Shown: piece after piece, positions 1 through 7,249 of the stretch
How the letters are laid out: each line of letters starts with the position of its first letter
Position numbering within the stretch: the first letter of the stretch is position 1
Source of the DNA: Polyangium sp. y55x31
GTDB lineage: Bacteria; Myxococcota_A; Polyangia; Polyangiales; Polyangiaceae
Assembly: GCF_029946505.1 (NCBI RefSeq)
Contig: NZ_JARZHG010000001.1
Span: forward strand, 1-64,000
DNA: 64,000 nt
Direction of reading: 5' to 3'
The notes under the pieces: model-generated
Database searches by the model: none
Seen by the model: only the letters and a program-made list of their open reading frames with translations
What the model was told of the DNA's origin: nothing
Position numbers and translations under genes: made by a program

Positions 1-66
1 CCGCCCACGCCGCCGCTCCCGCCCGCGCCGCCGCTCCCGCCCACGCCGCCGCTCCCGCCCACGCCG
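1..66 (-). repeat. 18-bp coding repeat (GGVGGS linker)
   Basis: About three and a half copies of the 18-bp unit ccgcccacgccgccgctc are visible, each encoding six residues (GGVGGS or GGAGGS) in the lipoprotein read on the minus strand. Because 18 is divisible by 3, copy-number change would keep the reading frame. Confidence 0.75.
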
Positions 67-167
67 ACGTCGATCTGGCTGCGATCGACCTTGGCGATGA
101 TCTCGCAGCCGAGCGAACCGCCCGAAAGCAGGACGAGCAAGAGGGGTGCGATGGATGCCTTCGTCAT
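1..167 (-). CDS. Gly-rich repeat lipoprotein, C-terminus cut by window edge
   Basis: The ATG at 167 is preceded by a GGAAAG-like ribosome binding site. The first 21 residues form a lipoprotein signal peptide: a Lys near the start, the hydrophobic stretch APLLLVLLSGGSLGC, and a lipobox ending SLGC with the acylated Cys at residue 21. After about 15 residues (EIIAKVDRSQIDVG) the protein becomes a Gly-rich repeat of GGVGGS/GGAGGS that runs off the window. Such Gly/Ser linkers often tether a surface domain to the membrane in myxobacterial lipoproteins, but the downstream domain is not visible, so no function is assigned. The signal peptide call is firm; the rest is unknown. Confidence 0.7.
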   Translation of the reverse strand, partial: MTKASIAPLLLVLLSGGSLGCEIIAKVDRSQIDVGVGGSGGVGGSGGAGGSGGVG

Positions 168-384
168 TTTTGATCTTTCCATTGTCGTCAAGTTTGCAGC
201 GGCGACCGTTACCTGAAACGTCCGCTCACGTCAAAGCGCCTGCTCGAGGACGACCTCCATCCCGGCGATGGAGAGGCGTATATCATGGAGACGAATCGAT
301 ACCCGAGCGCGCTCGCTCCCGCGATATCCGTCCCGCTGCCGGGGCGAAATCCTTGCGCGTTTCGATCAGCCTTGCGTTTTTTGA

Positions 385-1449
385 TCAGCGCGCGCCGGCG
401 ACACGGCCGCGCGTGAGCGTCTCGGAGGGGCTCTCCTGGAAGCGCTTTCTGTATTCGACGCTGAACCGCCCCGCATTGCGGAAGCCCATGACGGCGGCGA
501 CGCCCGACACGGTCGTCTCGGGCCGCGGGGCGAGGAGCATGTGGTGCGCCTGCTCGAGCCGCCGCATCTTCAGGAACTCCATCGGCGTCATGCCCCGCGC
601 CGCGCGAAACGCCGCCTGGAGCGAGCGGGCCGGCGCGCCCGCCGCGGCGACGATGTCCGAGAGCCGGATCGCCTCGCCGGCGTGCGCCGCGATGTACTCC
701 TCGGCCCGGCGCACGACCGCGGGGGCGACGCGCGGGGGCGGGAGCTCGAGCAGGCGCAAGCCCTCGTGGCGAGGGATGGTCACGAGCGCGGTGAGGAGCA
801 CGTCGAAGAGCCGCGGCCGGACGAACGGCGAGTCTGCGGGGCGCTCGATCTCCTCCCGGAGCAGCCGCACGATCCCGTGGAGCGTCGCGCCGCCGCCCGT
901 GGTGAGATCCAGGGCGGGGTCGAACGCGATCGGGCCGCGGCTCGCGTGGCCGGTGAGCATGGCGAAATGCGCCTCGAGGGCGGATCGCTCGATGGTGAAG
1001 GTCCGGCCCTTCGAGCCCACGGGCATCGTGATGTTCGCCGGCCGCCCGGGAACGAAGAGCACGGCCCGCGTTCCAGGAGCGATCAAAAGGCGCTGGCTCC
1101 GGATCTCCACCTCCCCATCGCCGCTGCCCTCCCCTCCGAACACCAGCGCGTACCGATCGCCGAGGGCGGCCGTCTCGACCCGGCCGCCGAGGTCCCAGTC
1201 CCCCGCCACGAACGACACGGGCCCGGCCGAGGTGGCCCCGAAATCACACCGGAAGGCGGTCCCTGACAGGGGTCGGAGCGTCGCGCCCGGGTAGAGGCGG
1301 GCGTAGGCGGGGAGCAGCTCGTCGGGGTCGGTGGTGCGGAGGTGGGTCTTCACGACCAAGAGGGGCGCCGCTGCTCGACTGGCGTAAAGCGCCAACCTGC
1401 CGGGACTCGGCTGGCTGTGGACGAGATCCGTTCCCGACCTGGCGTGCAT
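385..1449 (-). CDS. AraC family transcriptional regulator
   Basis: Transcription factor with a C-terminal AraC/XylS double helix-turn-helix. The C-terminal ~100 residues carry the family pattern: AEEYIAAHAGEAIRLSDIVA starts the first HTH, followed by R-S-L-Q-A-A-F, GMTPMEFLKMRRLEQA, then VAAVMGFRNAGRFSVEYRKR and FQESPSETL. The N-terminal ~220 residues look like the ligand-sensing or dimerisation half of AraC_binding_2-type regulators. An in-frame ATG lies at 1452, but GGAGGT at 1460-1455 sits five bases from the ATG at 1449 and only two from the other, so 1449 is preferred. The gene stands alone; the 43-bp tandem repeats at 1626-1883 lie upstream of it. The ligand cannot be told from sequence. 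Confidence 0.9.
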   Translation of the reverse strand: MHARSGTDLVHSQPSPGRLALYASRAAAPLLVVKTHLRTTDPDELLPAYARLYPGATLRPLSGTAFRCDFGATSAGPVSFVAGDWDLGGRVETAALGDRYALVFGGEGSGDGEVEIRSQRLLIAPGTRAVLFVPGRPANITMPVGSKGRTFTIERSALEAHFAMLTGHASRGPIAFDPALDLTTGGGATLHGIVRLLREEIERPADSPFVRPRLFDVLLTALVTIPRHEGLRLLELPPPRVAPAVVRRAEEYIAAHAGEAIRLSDIVAAAGAPARSLQAAFRAARGMTPMEFLKMRRLEQAHHMLLAPRPETTVSGVAAVMGFRNAGRFSVEYRKRFQESPSETLTRGRVAGAR

Positions 1450-1625
1450 CATGCACCTCCATGATCACGCGTACCGGCAGTCGAAGGCAACGCGATGGTG
1501 CTGCCTGGACATCGCGCGGAGCGAGCGCGTAGGCAAGGCCACGGGATAAAGCACGACCGCTGCGCGAGTTCGTGACGGACTCGCGCGAATTCGAGGTTTG
1601 GCCCCTGGTTTGGCTTGCCGCCCGG

Positions 1626-1883
1626 GCTACCCGCGACCCGATCCCCATGGTCCCGACCATCGCCTCGGCCTACGGGCGACCCCGAGCCCATGCTCGCGAC
1701 CAGCCGCGCGGCCTACCCGCTTGCCCGGGCCCATGCTCCCGACCATCACCTCGGCCTGGCCCCTACCCCATCCCCGTGGTCGGGTTCATCGCCTCGGCCT
1801 ACCCGCGACCCCGCGCCCATGGTCCCGACCATCGCCTCGGTCTACCCGCGCCCCCGAGCCCAGGGTCCCGACCATCGTCAATG
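1626..1883. repeat. six tandem 43-bp repeats in the gap 1450-2031
   Basis: This 582-base gap has no convincing gene. It contains six contiguous units of exactly 43 bp starting at 1626, 1669, 1712, 1755, 1798 and 1841. The consensus begins CCTACCCGCGACCCCGAGCC and continues with ATGGTCCCGACCATCGCCTCGG. Units 1 and 5 are almost identical; units 2-4 and 6 are diverged. Each well-kept unit holds the imperfect palindrome ATGGTC-CC-GACCAT. The unit length is not a multiple of 3, so the open frames crossing it read differently in each copy and are unlikely to be coding. It could be an operator array for the AraC regulator or a neutral minisatellite. Confidence 0.85.
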
Positions 1884-2031
1884 CCTGGCCGCCGACCGCA
1901 TTGATCCTGTCGGCCCGTTCGTGGCCCCCTCCCCCGATGCGAAATCTCACTGCGAATGATCTTTTTCTTGGGCTCCAGGATATGCTCAATGCGCGCAAGG
2001 CCGACATCGAGCTCTCCGTGATCGGCAAGGT

Positions 2032-2643
2032 CTACGACGCGCCCTCTTCCTCCACGTCGCCGAGCAATTCGTCGAGATCGATCTCGACCGCCTCGAAAGG
2101 TTCGGCCCGGATACGTTCGCCGCGCGTGGCCTCGCCGGCGATGAGGTAGCCGTCTTCGGTCCACCGGTAGACCGTGAGCTCACCTCGCATCGGATCGAGG
2201 ATCCAGTAATGGGGGACCTCGTAGCGATGGTACGTCCGGCGCTTCTTGATCGTGTCGTTGGTCGTGTTGCTCGGCGAGAGGATCTCGCAGACCCAATCGG
2301 GACGCGTCCGGATCGGGGTGCCGGTCGGTCGCTTGGGTACACGATCCCGGCGCCAGCCCACGATGTCGGGGCGATAGATCTGGTCGGGGGCGAGCTCGAT
2401 GTCGGCGTCGGTGGAGAGCCACCAGCCGCCGCTGCCCCCACGCCCGGGCGGTCGACCGTACTCGGAACGAAGAACGCCCCCGAGGCCGAGGATCGACGAG
2501 CCGTGGTCGAAGCTCGGCGCCGCTTTCTCGACGAGCTCGCCATCGATGATCTCGTGACGCCGCTCCTCCTCAGGGATAGCCAGCAGATCCTCCACCGTCG
2601 CAGGCCGTTCGGGCGGCTTGATCCTTCGCGCAGGGTCACCCAT
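2032..2643 (-). CDS. Uma2 family (DUF820) putative endonuclease
   Basis: Small protein of the Uma2/DUF820 family, predicted to have a PD-(D/E)XK nuclease fold. The family layout is clear: an N-terminal TVEDLLAIPEEERRHEIIDG segment, then PDIVGWRRD, then WVCEILSPSN followed by KKRRTYHRYEVPHYWILDP, which supplies the acidic and Lys residues of the nuclease core. The ATG at 2643 starts MGDPARRIKPPERP; an in-frame ATG at 2652 is an alternative, and longer versions would run into the divergent gene. The acidic C-terminus (DLDELLGDVEEEG) is typical. Uma2 genes are abundant in cyanobacteria and myxobacteria; their role is unsettled. It is divergent from the FemAB-like gene, with 85 bases between starts. 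Confidence 0.82.
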   Translation of the reverse strand: MGDPARRIKPPERPATVEDLLAIPEEERRHEIIDGELVEKAAPSFDHGSSILGLGGVLRSEYGRPPGRGGSGGWWLSTDADIELAPDQIYRPDIVGWRRDRVPKRPTGTPIRTRPDWVCEILSPSNTTNDTIKKRRTYHRYEVPHYWILDPMRGELTVYRWTEDGYLIAGEATRGERIRAEPFEAVEIDLDELLGDVEEEGAS

Positions 2644-2728
2644 GCAGGCCATCTTGCCCGGGGCAGCAGCCGTACGCAACGACCATGCCCCTTGCCAACC
2701 TCCCGACTCCCGCCGAGGATACCGCGGA

Positions 2729-3859
2729 GTGTTCGAGCTCCGCGTCCACGAAACGATCCGCGACATCCCCGAGGAGGCCTGGGATGCCCTCGGGGGCGTC
2801 TCCGAGGCTCCATTCCTCCGCTGGGCGTTTTTCGACGTCCTCGAACGGACGGGCTGCGTCGAGCCTCGGTCCGGCTGGCTGCCGCACTACCTCACCTTGC
2901 ACGAGGGTGAGCGCCTGATCGCGGCGGCGCCCTCGTTCCTCAAGGGCAACAGCGAGGGCGAGTTCGTCTTCGACCATGCTTGGGCCAGCGCTGCGCATCG
3001 CGCCGGGATCGAGTACTTCCCCAAGCTCATCGTGGCCGTCCCGTTCACGCCCGCGACGGCCCCGCGGATCCTCGTGGCCGAGGGGGCCTCGTCCTCGAAG
3101 ATCGCGGCCGCCATGGCCGAGGGCCTCCGGCAGCTCGTCGCGCGGCTCGAGATTTCGAGCGCGCATGTCCTCTTCCCGACCGAGGACCAGGCGACCGAGC
3201 TCGCGAGCTTCGGCCTCGCCGAGCGGTATGGGCTGCAATTTCACTGGAAGAACGCCGGGTATGCGACGTACGACGATTTCCTCGCGCGGTTTTCGTCGAA
3301 ACGTCGCAATCAGTGGAAACGCGAGCGGCGCGAGATGGTGACGCAGGGGATCGACATCGTCACCTTGCGCGGGCGGGAGATCACGCCCGATCTCGTGGAC
3401 GCGATGTATGGGTATTACACGGCCACGGTCGACAAGTTTTACTGGGGGCGACGGTACCTGAACCGCGCGTTTTTCGAGGAGATCGTGCCGCGGCTCGGGG
3501 ACGGGGTGGAGGTCGTGCTCGCCCGGGAGGGCAAACGCCCCATCGCCGGGGCTTTCAATTTCGCCGGGAAGGACGCCCTGTACGGAAGGTACTGGGGCGC
3601 CTCGGAGGAGCGGCCTTTCCTCCATTTCAACGTTTGCTTCTACCACTCGATCGAGCAGTGCATCCTGCGGAAGATCGGGCGCTTCGAGCCCGGCGCGGGC
3701 GGAGAACACAAGATGACCCGCGGGTTCGAACCCACGATCACGAGGAGCCTCCATCACGTGGCCGATCCGAGGCTCGACGCGGCGATCCGGGATTACCTCG
3801 CCCGGGAGCGGGAGGCGCTCGCACGCGAGGCGTCGAATCCCGAGGTCGCGTTCCGTTGA
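2729..3859 (+). CDS. FemAB-like GNAT acyltransferase (peptidoglycan biosynthesis/recognition family, PF04339 type)
   Basis: Protein of about 376 residues matching the FemAB_like family over its whole length. The N-terminus reads IPEEAWDALGG then PFLRWAFFDVLE; GEFVFDHAWASA, YFPKLIVAVPFTPATAPRIL and the C-terminal GGEHKMTRGFEPT are family landmarks. FemAB-type enzymes are GNAT-fold aminoacyl or acyl transferases; for this bacterial branch the substrate is not established. The GTG at 2729 is chosen because the conserved start of the domain follows at once and a CGAGG motif lies ten bases upstream; an upstream ATG at 2618 would overlap the divergent Uma2 gene and add unrelated sequence. The OPT transporter follows after 63 bases on the same strand. 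Confidence 0.85.
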   Translation: MFELRVHETIRDIPEEAWDALGGVSEAPFLRWAFFDVLERTGCVEPRSGWLPHYLTLHEGERLIAAAPSFLKGNSEGEFVFDHAWASAAHRAGIEYFPKLIVAVPFTPATAPRILVAEGASSSKIAAAMAEGLRQLVARLEISSAHVLFPTEDQATELASFGLAERYGLQFHWKNAGYATYDDFLARFSSKRRNQWKRERREMVTQGIDIVTLRGREITPDLVDAMYGYYTATVDKFYWGRRYLNRAFFEEIVPRLGDGVEVVLAREGKRPIAGAFNFAGKDALYGRYWGASEERPFLHFNVCFYHSIEQCILRKIGRFEPGAGGEHKMTRGFEPTITRSLHHVADPRLDAAIRDYLAREREALAREASNPEVAFR

Positions 3860-3922
3860 GCTAGCCCCGCGAGGCCGAGTTGTTCGCCCCGCCGGCATGG
3901 TACTCCATGGTATGAGGCGAAC

Positions 3923-5956
3923 ATGGGCATGAGCGAGATCGAGACGCCGGGAGCCGAGCCGCGTACGGTCGCCGGAGATGGTGGTGGACCGCTCTTCCAG
4001 CCGGCGCCGACGACGGAGGCCGAAGTCGAGCGCGGAAAGCCGCTCGACATCGCGCCGGAGACGGTCGGCGAGATGGACGAAGAGACCTGGTACGCCAAGG
4101 CCTACCGGGGCGAAGGGACCGCGCAGCTCACGCCTCGCGCGGTGGGCATGGGCACCGCGCTCGGGTTCTTGCTCGCGTTCACGAACCTCTACGTCGGCCT
4201 GAAGACGGGCTGGCACCTCGGCGTCGCGATCACGGCGTGCATCCTCTCCTTCTCGATCTGGGGCGCCCTCCTGCGCGCCGGGATCGCGAAGACGCCGATG
4301 ACGATCCTCGAGAACAACTGCATGCAGTCGACCGCGTCCTCCGCGGGGTACTCGACCGGCGGCACGATGGTCTCGGCGATCCCGGCGCTGCTCATGCTGA
4401 GCGTCACGCCGGACAACCCCAAGGGCACCCACATGCCCTGGCCGGTGCTGGCCGCCTGGACCGTGGCGCTGGCGCTGCTCGGGACCGTCATCGCCATCCC
4501 GATGAAGCGCAACATGATCAACCAGGAGCGGCTGCGCTTCCCGTCGGGCACGGCCGCGGCCGTGACGCTCCAGAGCCTCTACAGCCAGGGCGCGAGCGCG
4601 CTCGAAAAAGGCCGCGCGCTGATGGCGTCGGCCGCGGTGGCCGGGCTCATCCCGATCCTCAAGGACCTGAACATCGTGAAGTCGGTCGACGCGGCGGGCG
4701 TGGTGACCCGCACGGCGCTCCTGCCGGGCGCGTCGGCGATCTTCGATTGGCTGCCCAAGATCACCGCGGCAGGCAAGGCGTACCCGCTCTCCGCGTTCAA
4801 CATCAAGCTGGATCACGGGGTGGCGCTGGTCGCGGCCGGCGCGCTCGTGGGGCTGCGCGCGACGATCTCGATGATGGTGGGCGCGATCGTGCTCGCGGTG
4901 TTCGTGACGCCGATCGCGATGGAAGCGCAGTGGACGAACCAGCTCGGGCAGGTCGTGGCGGCGGCCGCGAAACCGCAGACGGCGTGGAAGGAGATCGGGC
5001 TCTGGATCGGCGCGCCGATGCTGGTGGCGTCGGGCCTGCTCTCGTTCGTGCTCCAGTGGAGGACGATCGTCCGGGCCTTCAAGAGCTTCGGGAAGGCCGC
5101 GGGCGGGGACGCGGGGACGGCGCGGGCCGGGGTCGAGGTGCCGATGCGCTGGTTCGTGATCGGCGGGTCGATCGCGACGATCGGCGTCGTGGGGATCGCC
5201 TGGCAGTTCTTCGGGGTGCCGCTGCACCTCGGCCTGCTCGCCGTGGGGCTCACGTTCGTGCTCTCGCTGGTCGCGTGCCGCGCGACGGGCGAGACGGACA
5301 TCACGCCGACGGGCGCGATGGGCAAGATCATGCAGCTCATCTACGGCGTGCTCATCCCGCAGAGCGCGACGGCGAACCTGATGACGGCCGGGATCACGGC
5401 GGGCTCGGCGAGCGCGAGCGCGGATCTCCTGAACGATCTCAAGTCGGGGTATCTGCTCGGCGCGAATCCGCGGCGGCAGTTCGTCGCGCAGATGCTGGGG
5501 ATCCTGCCTGGGACGATCGCGACGGTGATCGGCTTCTACATGCTGGTGCCGAACGCCGGCGCTCTGACGGGCGACAACCCCGCGTTCCCGGCGCCGGCGG
5601 CGCAGCAGTGGAAGGCGGTGGCCGAGGTGTTCAAGGTGGGCATCGGCAACCTGCATCCGATGGCGCGGACGTGCATCGCGGTGGGCCTCGTGGTGGGCAC
5701 GGCGCTGGTTCTGCTGGAGAAGCTCCTGCCGAAGTACAAGAAGTACCTCCCCTCGCCCACGGGCATCGGGCTCGGGTTCATCCTGCCGTTTTATTACCCG
5801 CTCGCGATGTTCCTCGGCGCGGTGCTCTCCTTCGCCTTCGGCAAGCTGAGCAAGAAGGGCGAGGAGATGACCGTGCCGATCGCCTCGGGCCTCATCGCCG
5901 GCGAGAGCATCATCGGCGTCATCGTGGCGACGCTGAACAACTTCGTCCTGACCTGA
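3923..5956 (+). CDS. OPT family oligopeptide transporter
   Basis: Integral inner-membrane protein of 677 residues of the oligopeptide transporter (OPT) superfamily, which carries peptides or metal chelates into the cell. A ~70-residue soluble N-terminus is followed by many hydrophobic helices (about 14-16). The bacterial OPT signatures ENNCMQSTASSAGYSTGG and, further on, GETDITPTGAMGKIMQ and SASADLLNDLKSGYLLGA are intact. The ATG at 3923 has GAGG five bases upstream; a second ATG two codons later is possible. An MscS-like channel gene follows after 30 bases on the same strand, so the two may be cotranscribed. The substrate cannot be read from sequence. Confidence 0.93.
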   Translation: MGMSEIETPGAEPRTVAGDGGGPLFQPAPTTEAEVERGKPLDIAPETVGEMDEETWYAKAYRGEGTAQLTPRAVGMGTALGFLLAFTNLYVGLKTGWHLGVAITACILSFSIWGALLRAGIAKTPMTILENNCMQSTASSAGYSTGGTMVSAIPALLMLSVTPDNPKGTHMPWPVLAAWTVALALLGTVIAIPMKRNMINQERLRFPSGTAAAVTLQSLYSQGASALEKGRALMASAAVAGLIPILKDLNIVKSVDAAGVVTRTALLPGASAIFDWLPKITAAGKAYPLSAFNIKLDHGVALVAAGALVGLRATISMMVGAIVLAVFVTPIAMEAQWTNQLGQVVAAAAKPQTAWKEIGLWIGAPMLVASGLLSFVLQWRTIVRAFKSFGKAAGGDAGTARAGVEVPMRWFVIGGSIATIGVVGIAWQFFGVPLHLGLLAVGLTFVLSLVACRATGETDITPTGAMGKIMQLIYGVLIPQSATANLMTAGITAGSASASADLLNDLKSGYLLGANPRRQFVAQMLGILPGTIATVIGFYMLVPNAGALTGDNPAFPAPAAQQWKAVAEVFKVGIGNLHPMARTCIAVGLVVGTALVLLEKLLPKYKKYLPSPTGIGLGFILPFYYPLAMFLGAVLSFAFGKLSKKGEEMTVPIASGLIAGESIIGVIVATLNNFVLT

Positions 5957-5986
5957 CCCCCAAAAGCCGCTTGCGATGCCGGTCGT

Positions 5987-7249
5987 GTGAGGCACATTCG
6001 ATTTGTGCACAAACGATCTGGTGTCCTGGTCGGAGCGCTCGCGGCGGCGTCGACGTTCGCCGCGGAGGCGCTCGCCGCGGACGGAGGCGTGGCGAGCGGC
6101 GCGTCCGGGTTCCTCCATCGGCAGACGCCCTTCGGGCTGCTCGTCTGGCAGGGGCTCGTGGTGCTGGTGGCGCCGGTGGTCGGCTGGATCTGCGGCACGG
6201 CGGCGGTGCGCCTGCTCGGCAAGATCGCGTCGCGCACGGACGCGCGCTGGGATGATCGGATCGTCGAGGCGTTCCGAGGCCCTTGCCGCCTCATCCTGGC
6301 GGTGATGTTCGTGCGCGCGGGGGCGGCGGCGTTCGAGCCGACGGCCGAGACGGAGGCGTGGCTCGGGCGGATCCTGAGCCCGCTGCTCATGATCGGCTGC
6401 GCGTGGGCGATGGATCGGGCGCTCGGCGTGGGCGCCGCGGAGATGGCCGAGCGGTACGCGGCGAGGGATCAGGATCCCGCGCACGTGCGGGCCGCGCGGA
6501 CGCGGATCTCGATGCTCCGCCAGATCGGGGGCGTGCTCATCGCGCTGCTGGCCACGGCGCTCGTCTTGATGCAGTTCGATCTCGTGCGGCAGGTGGGCGT
6601 CTCGCTGCTCGCATCGGCAGGGATCGCGGGCGTGGTGCTGGGGTTCGCCGCGCAGCGGTCGATCGCGACGATCCTCGCGGGGCTGCAGCTCTCGATCGCG
6701 CAGCCGGTGCGGATCGGCGACGAGGTGGTGATCGAGGGCGAGTGGGGCACGGTCGAGGAGATCACGCTGACCTTCGTGGTGGTGCGGATCTGGGATCAGC
6801 GGCGCCTCGTGCTGCCGATCTCGCAGCTCCTCGACAAGCCGTTCCAGAACTGGACGCGGTCGTCGCCGGAGCTTTTGGGGACGGTCTTTTTACACGTGGA
6901 CTACATGGCGCCGATCGACGTGCTCCGCGAGGAGGTGCGGCTGGCGTGCGAGGCGGATCCGGACTGGGACGGGCGGGTGGCGATGCTGGTGGTGACCGAC
7001 GCCCTGCCAGCGACGCTGCAGCTCCGGGCGCTGGTGTCGGCGCCGAGCGCGGGGAAGCTCTGGGATCTGCGGTGCCGGGTGCGGGAGCGTCTGGTGAAAC
7101 GGCTGCAGCAGCTCGACGGAGGGCGGTACCTGCCGCGGACGCGGTTCGAGCCGGCCGCGCCCGGGGAGAAGCGCGCTGCGGAGCTGCCGGTGGACGCGCC
7201 GGAGGGGGCAGCGCCGCTTCCGGAGCCGCTCACTGCACCGAGAACCTGA
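5987..7249 (+). CDS. MscS-type mechanosensitive ion channel
   Basis: Small-conductance mechanosensitive channel family protein. It starts with a signal-peptide-like segment (about residues 12-31, ending EALA-AD), followed by roughly four to five transmembrane helices. The pore-lining helix shows the family Gly/Ala pattern ASAGIAGVVLGFAAQ, then QRSIATILAGLQLSIAQPVR leads into the cytoplasmic beta domain (IGDEVVIEGEWGTVEEI, then VVVRIWDQRRLVLPI). These channels release solutes on osmotic downshock. GTG at 5987 is the longest start; GTG at 6005 is also possible because it leads directly into the signal peptide. The 3' end overlaps the convergent pbpC gene by 20 bases. Confidence 0.92.
   Translation: MRHIRFVHKRSGVLVGALAAASTFAAEALAADGGVASGASGFLHRQTPFGLLVWQGLVVLVAPVVGWICGTAAVRLLGKIASRTDARWDDRIVEAFRGPCRLILAVMFVRAGAAAFEPTAETEAWLGRILSPLLMIGCAWAMDRALGVGAAEMAERYAARDQDPAHVRAARTRISMLRQIGGVLIALLATALVLMQFDLVRQVGVSLLASAGIAGVVLGFAAQRSIATILAGLQLSIAQPVRIGDEVVIEGEWGTVEEITLTFVVVRIWDQRRLVLPISQLLDKPFQNWTRSSPELLGTVFLHVDYMAPIDVLREEVRLACEADPDWDGRVAMLVVTDALPATLQLRALVSAPSAGKLWDLRCRVRERLVKRLQQLDGGRYLPRTRFEPAAPGEKRAAELPVDAPEGAAPLPEPLTAPRT

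Noticed and set aside
1626-1883. 43-bp repeats as a CRISPR array
   Set aside because: Units are contiguous with no unique spacers, and no cas genes are near.
2636-6484. 1282-codon minus-strand frame across the FemAB-like and OPT genes
   Set aside because: Arg/His/Asp-rich shadow with no recognisable motif; the plus-strand genes have clear family matches.
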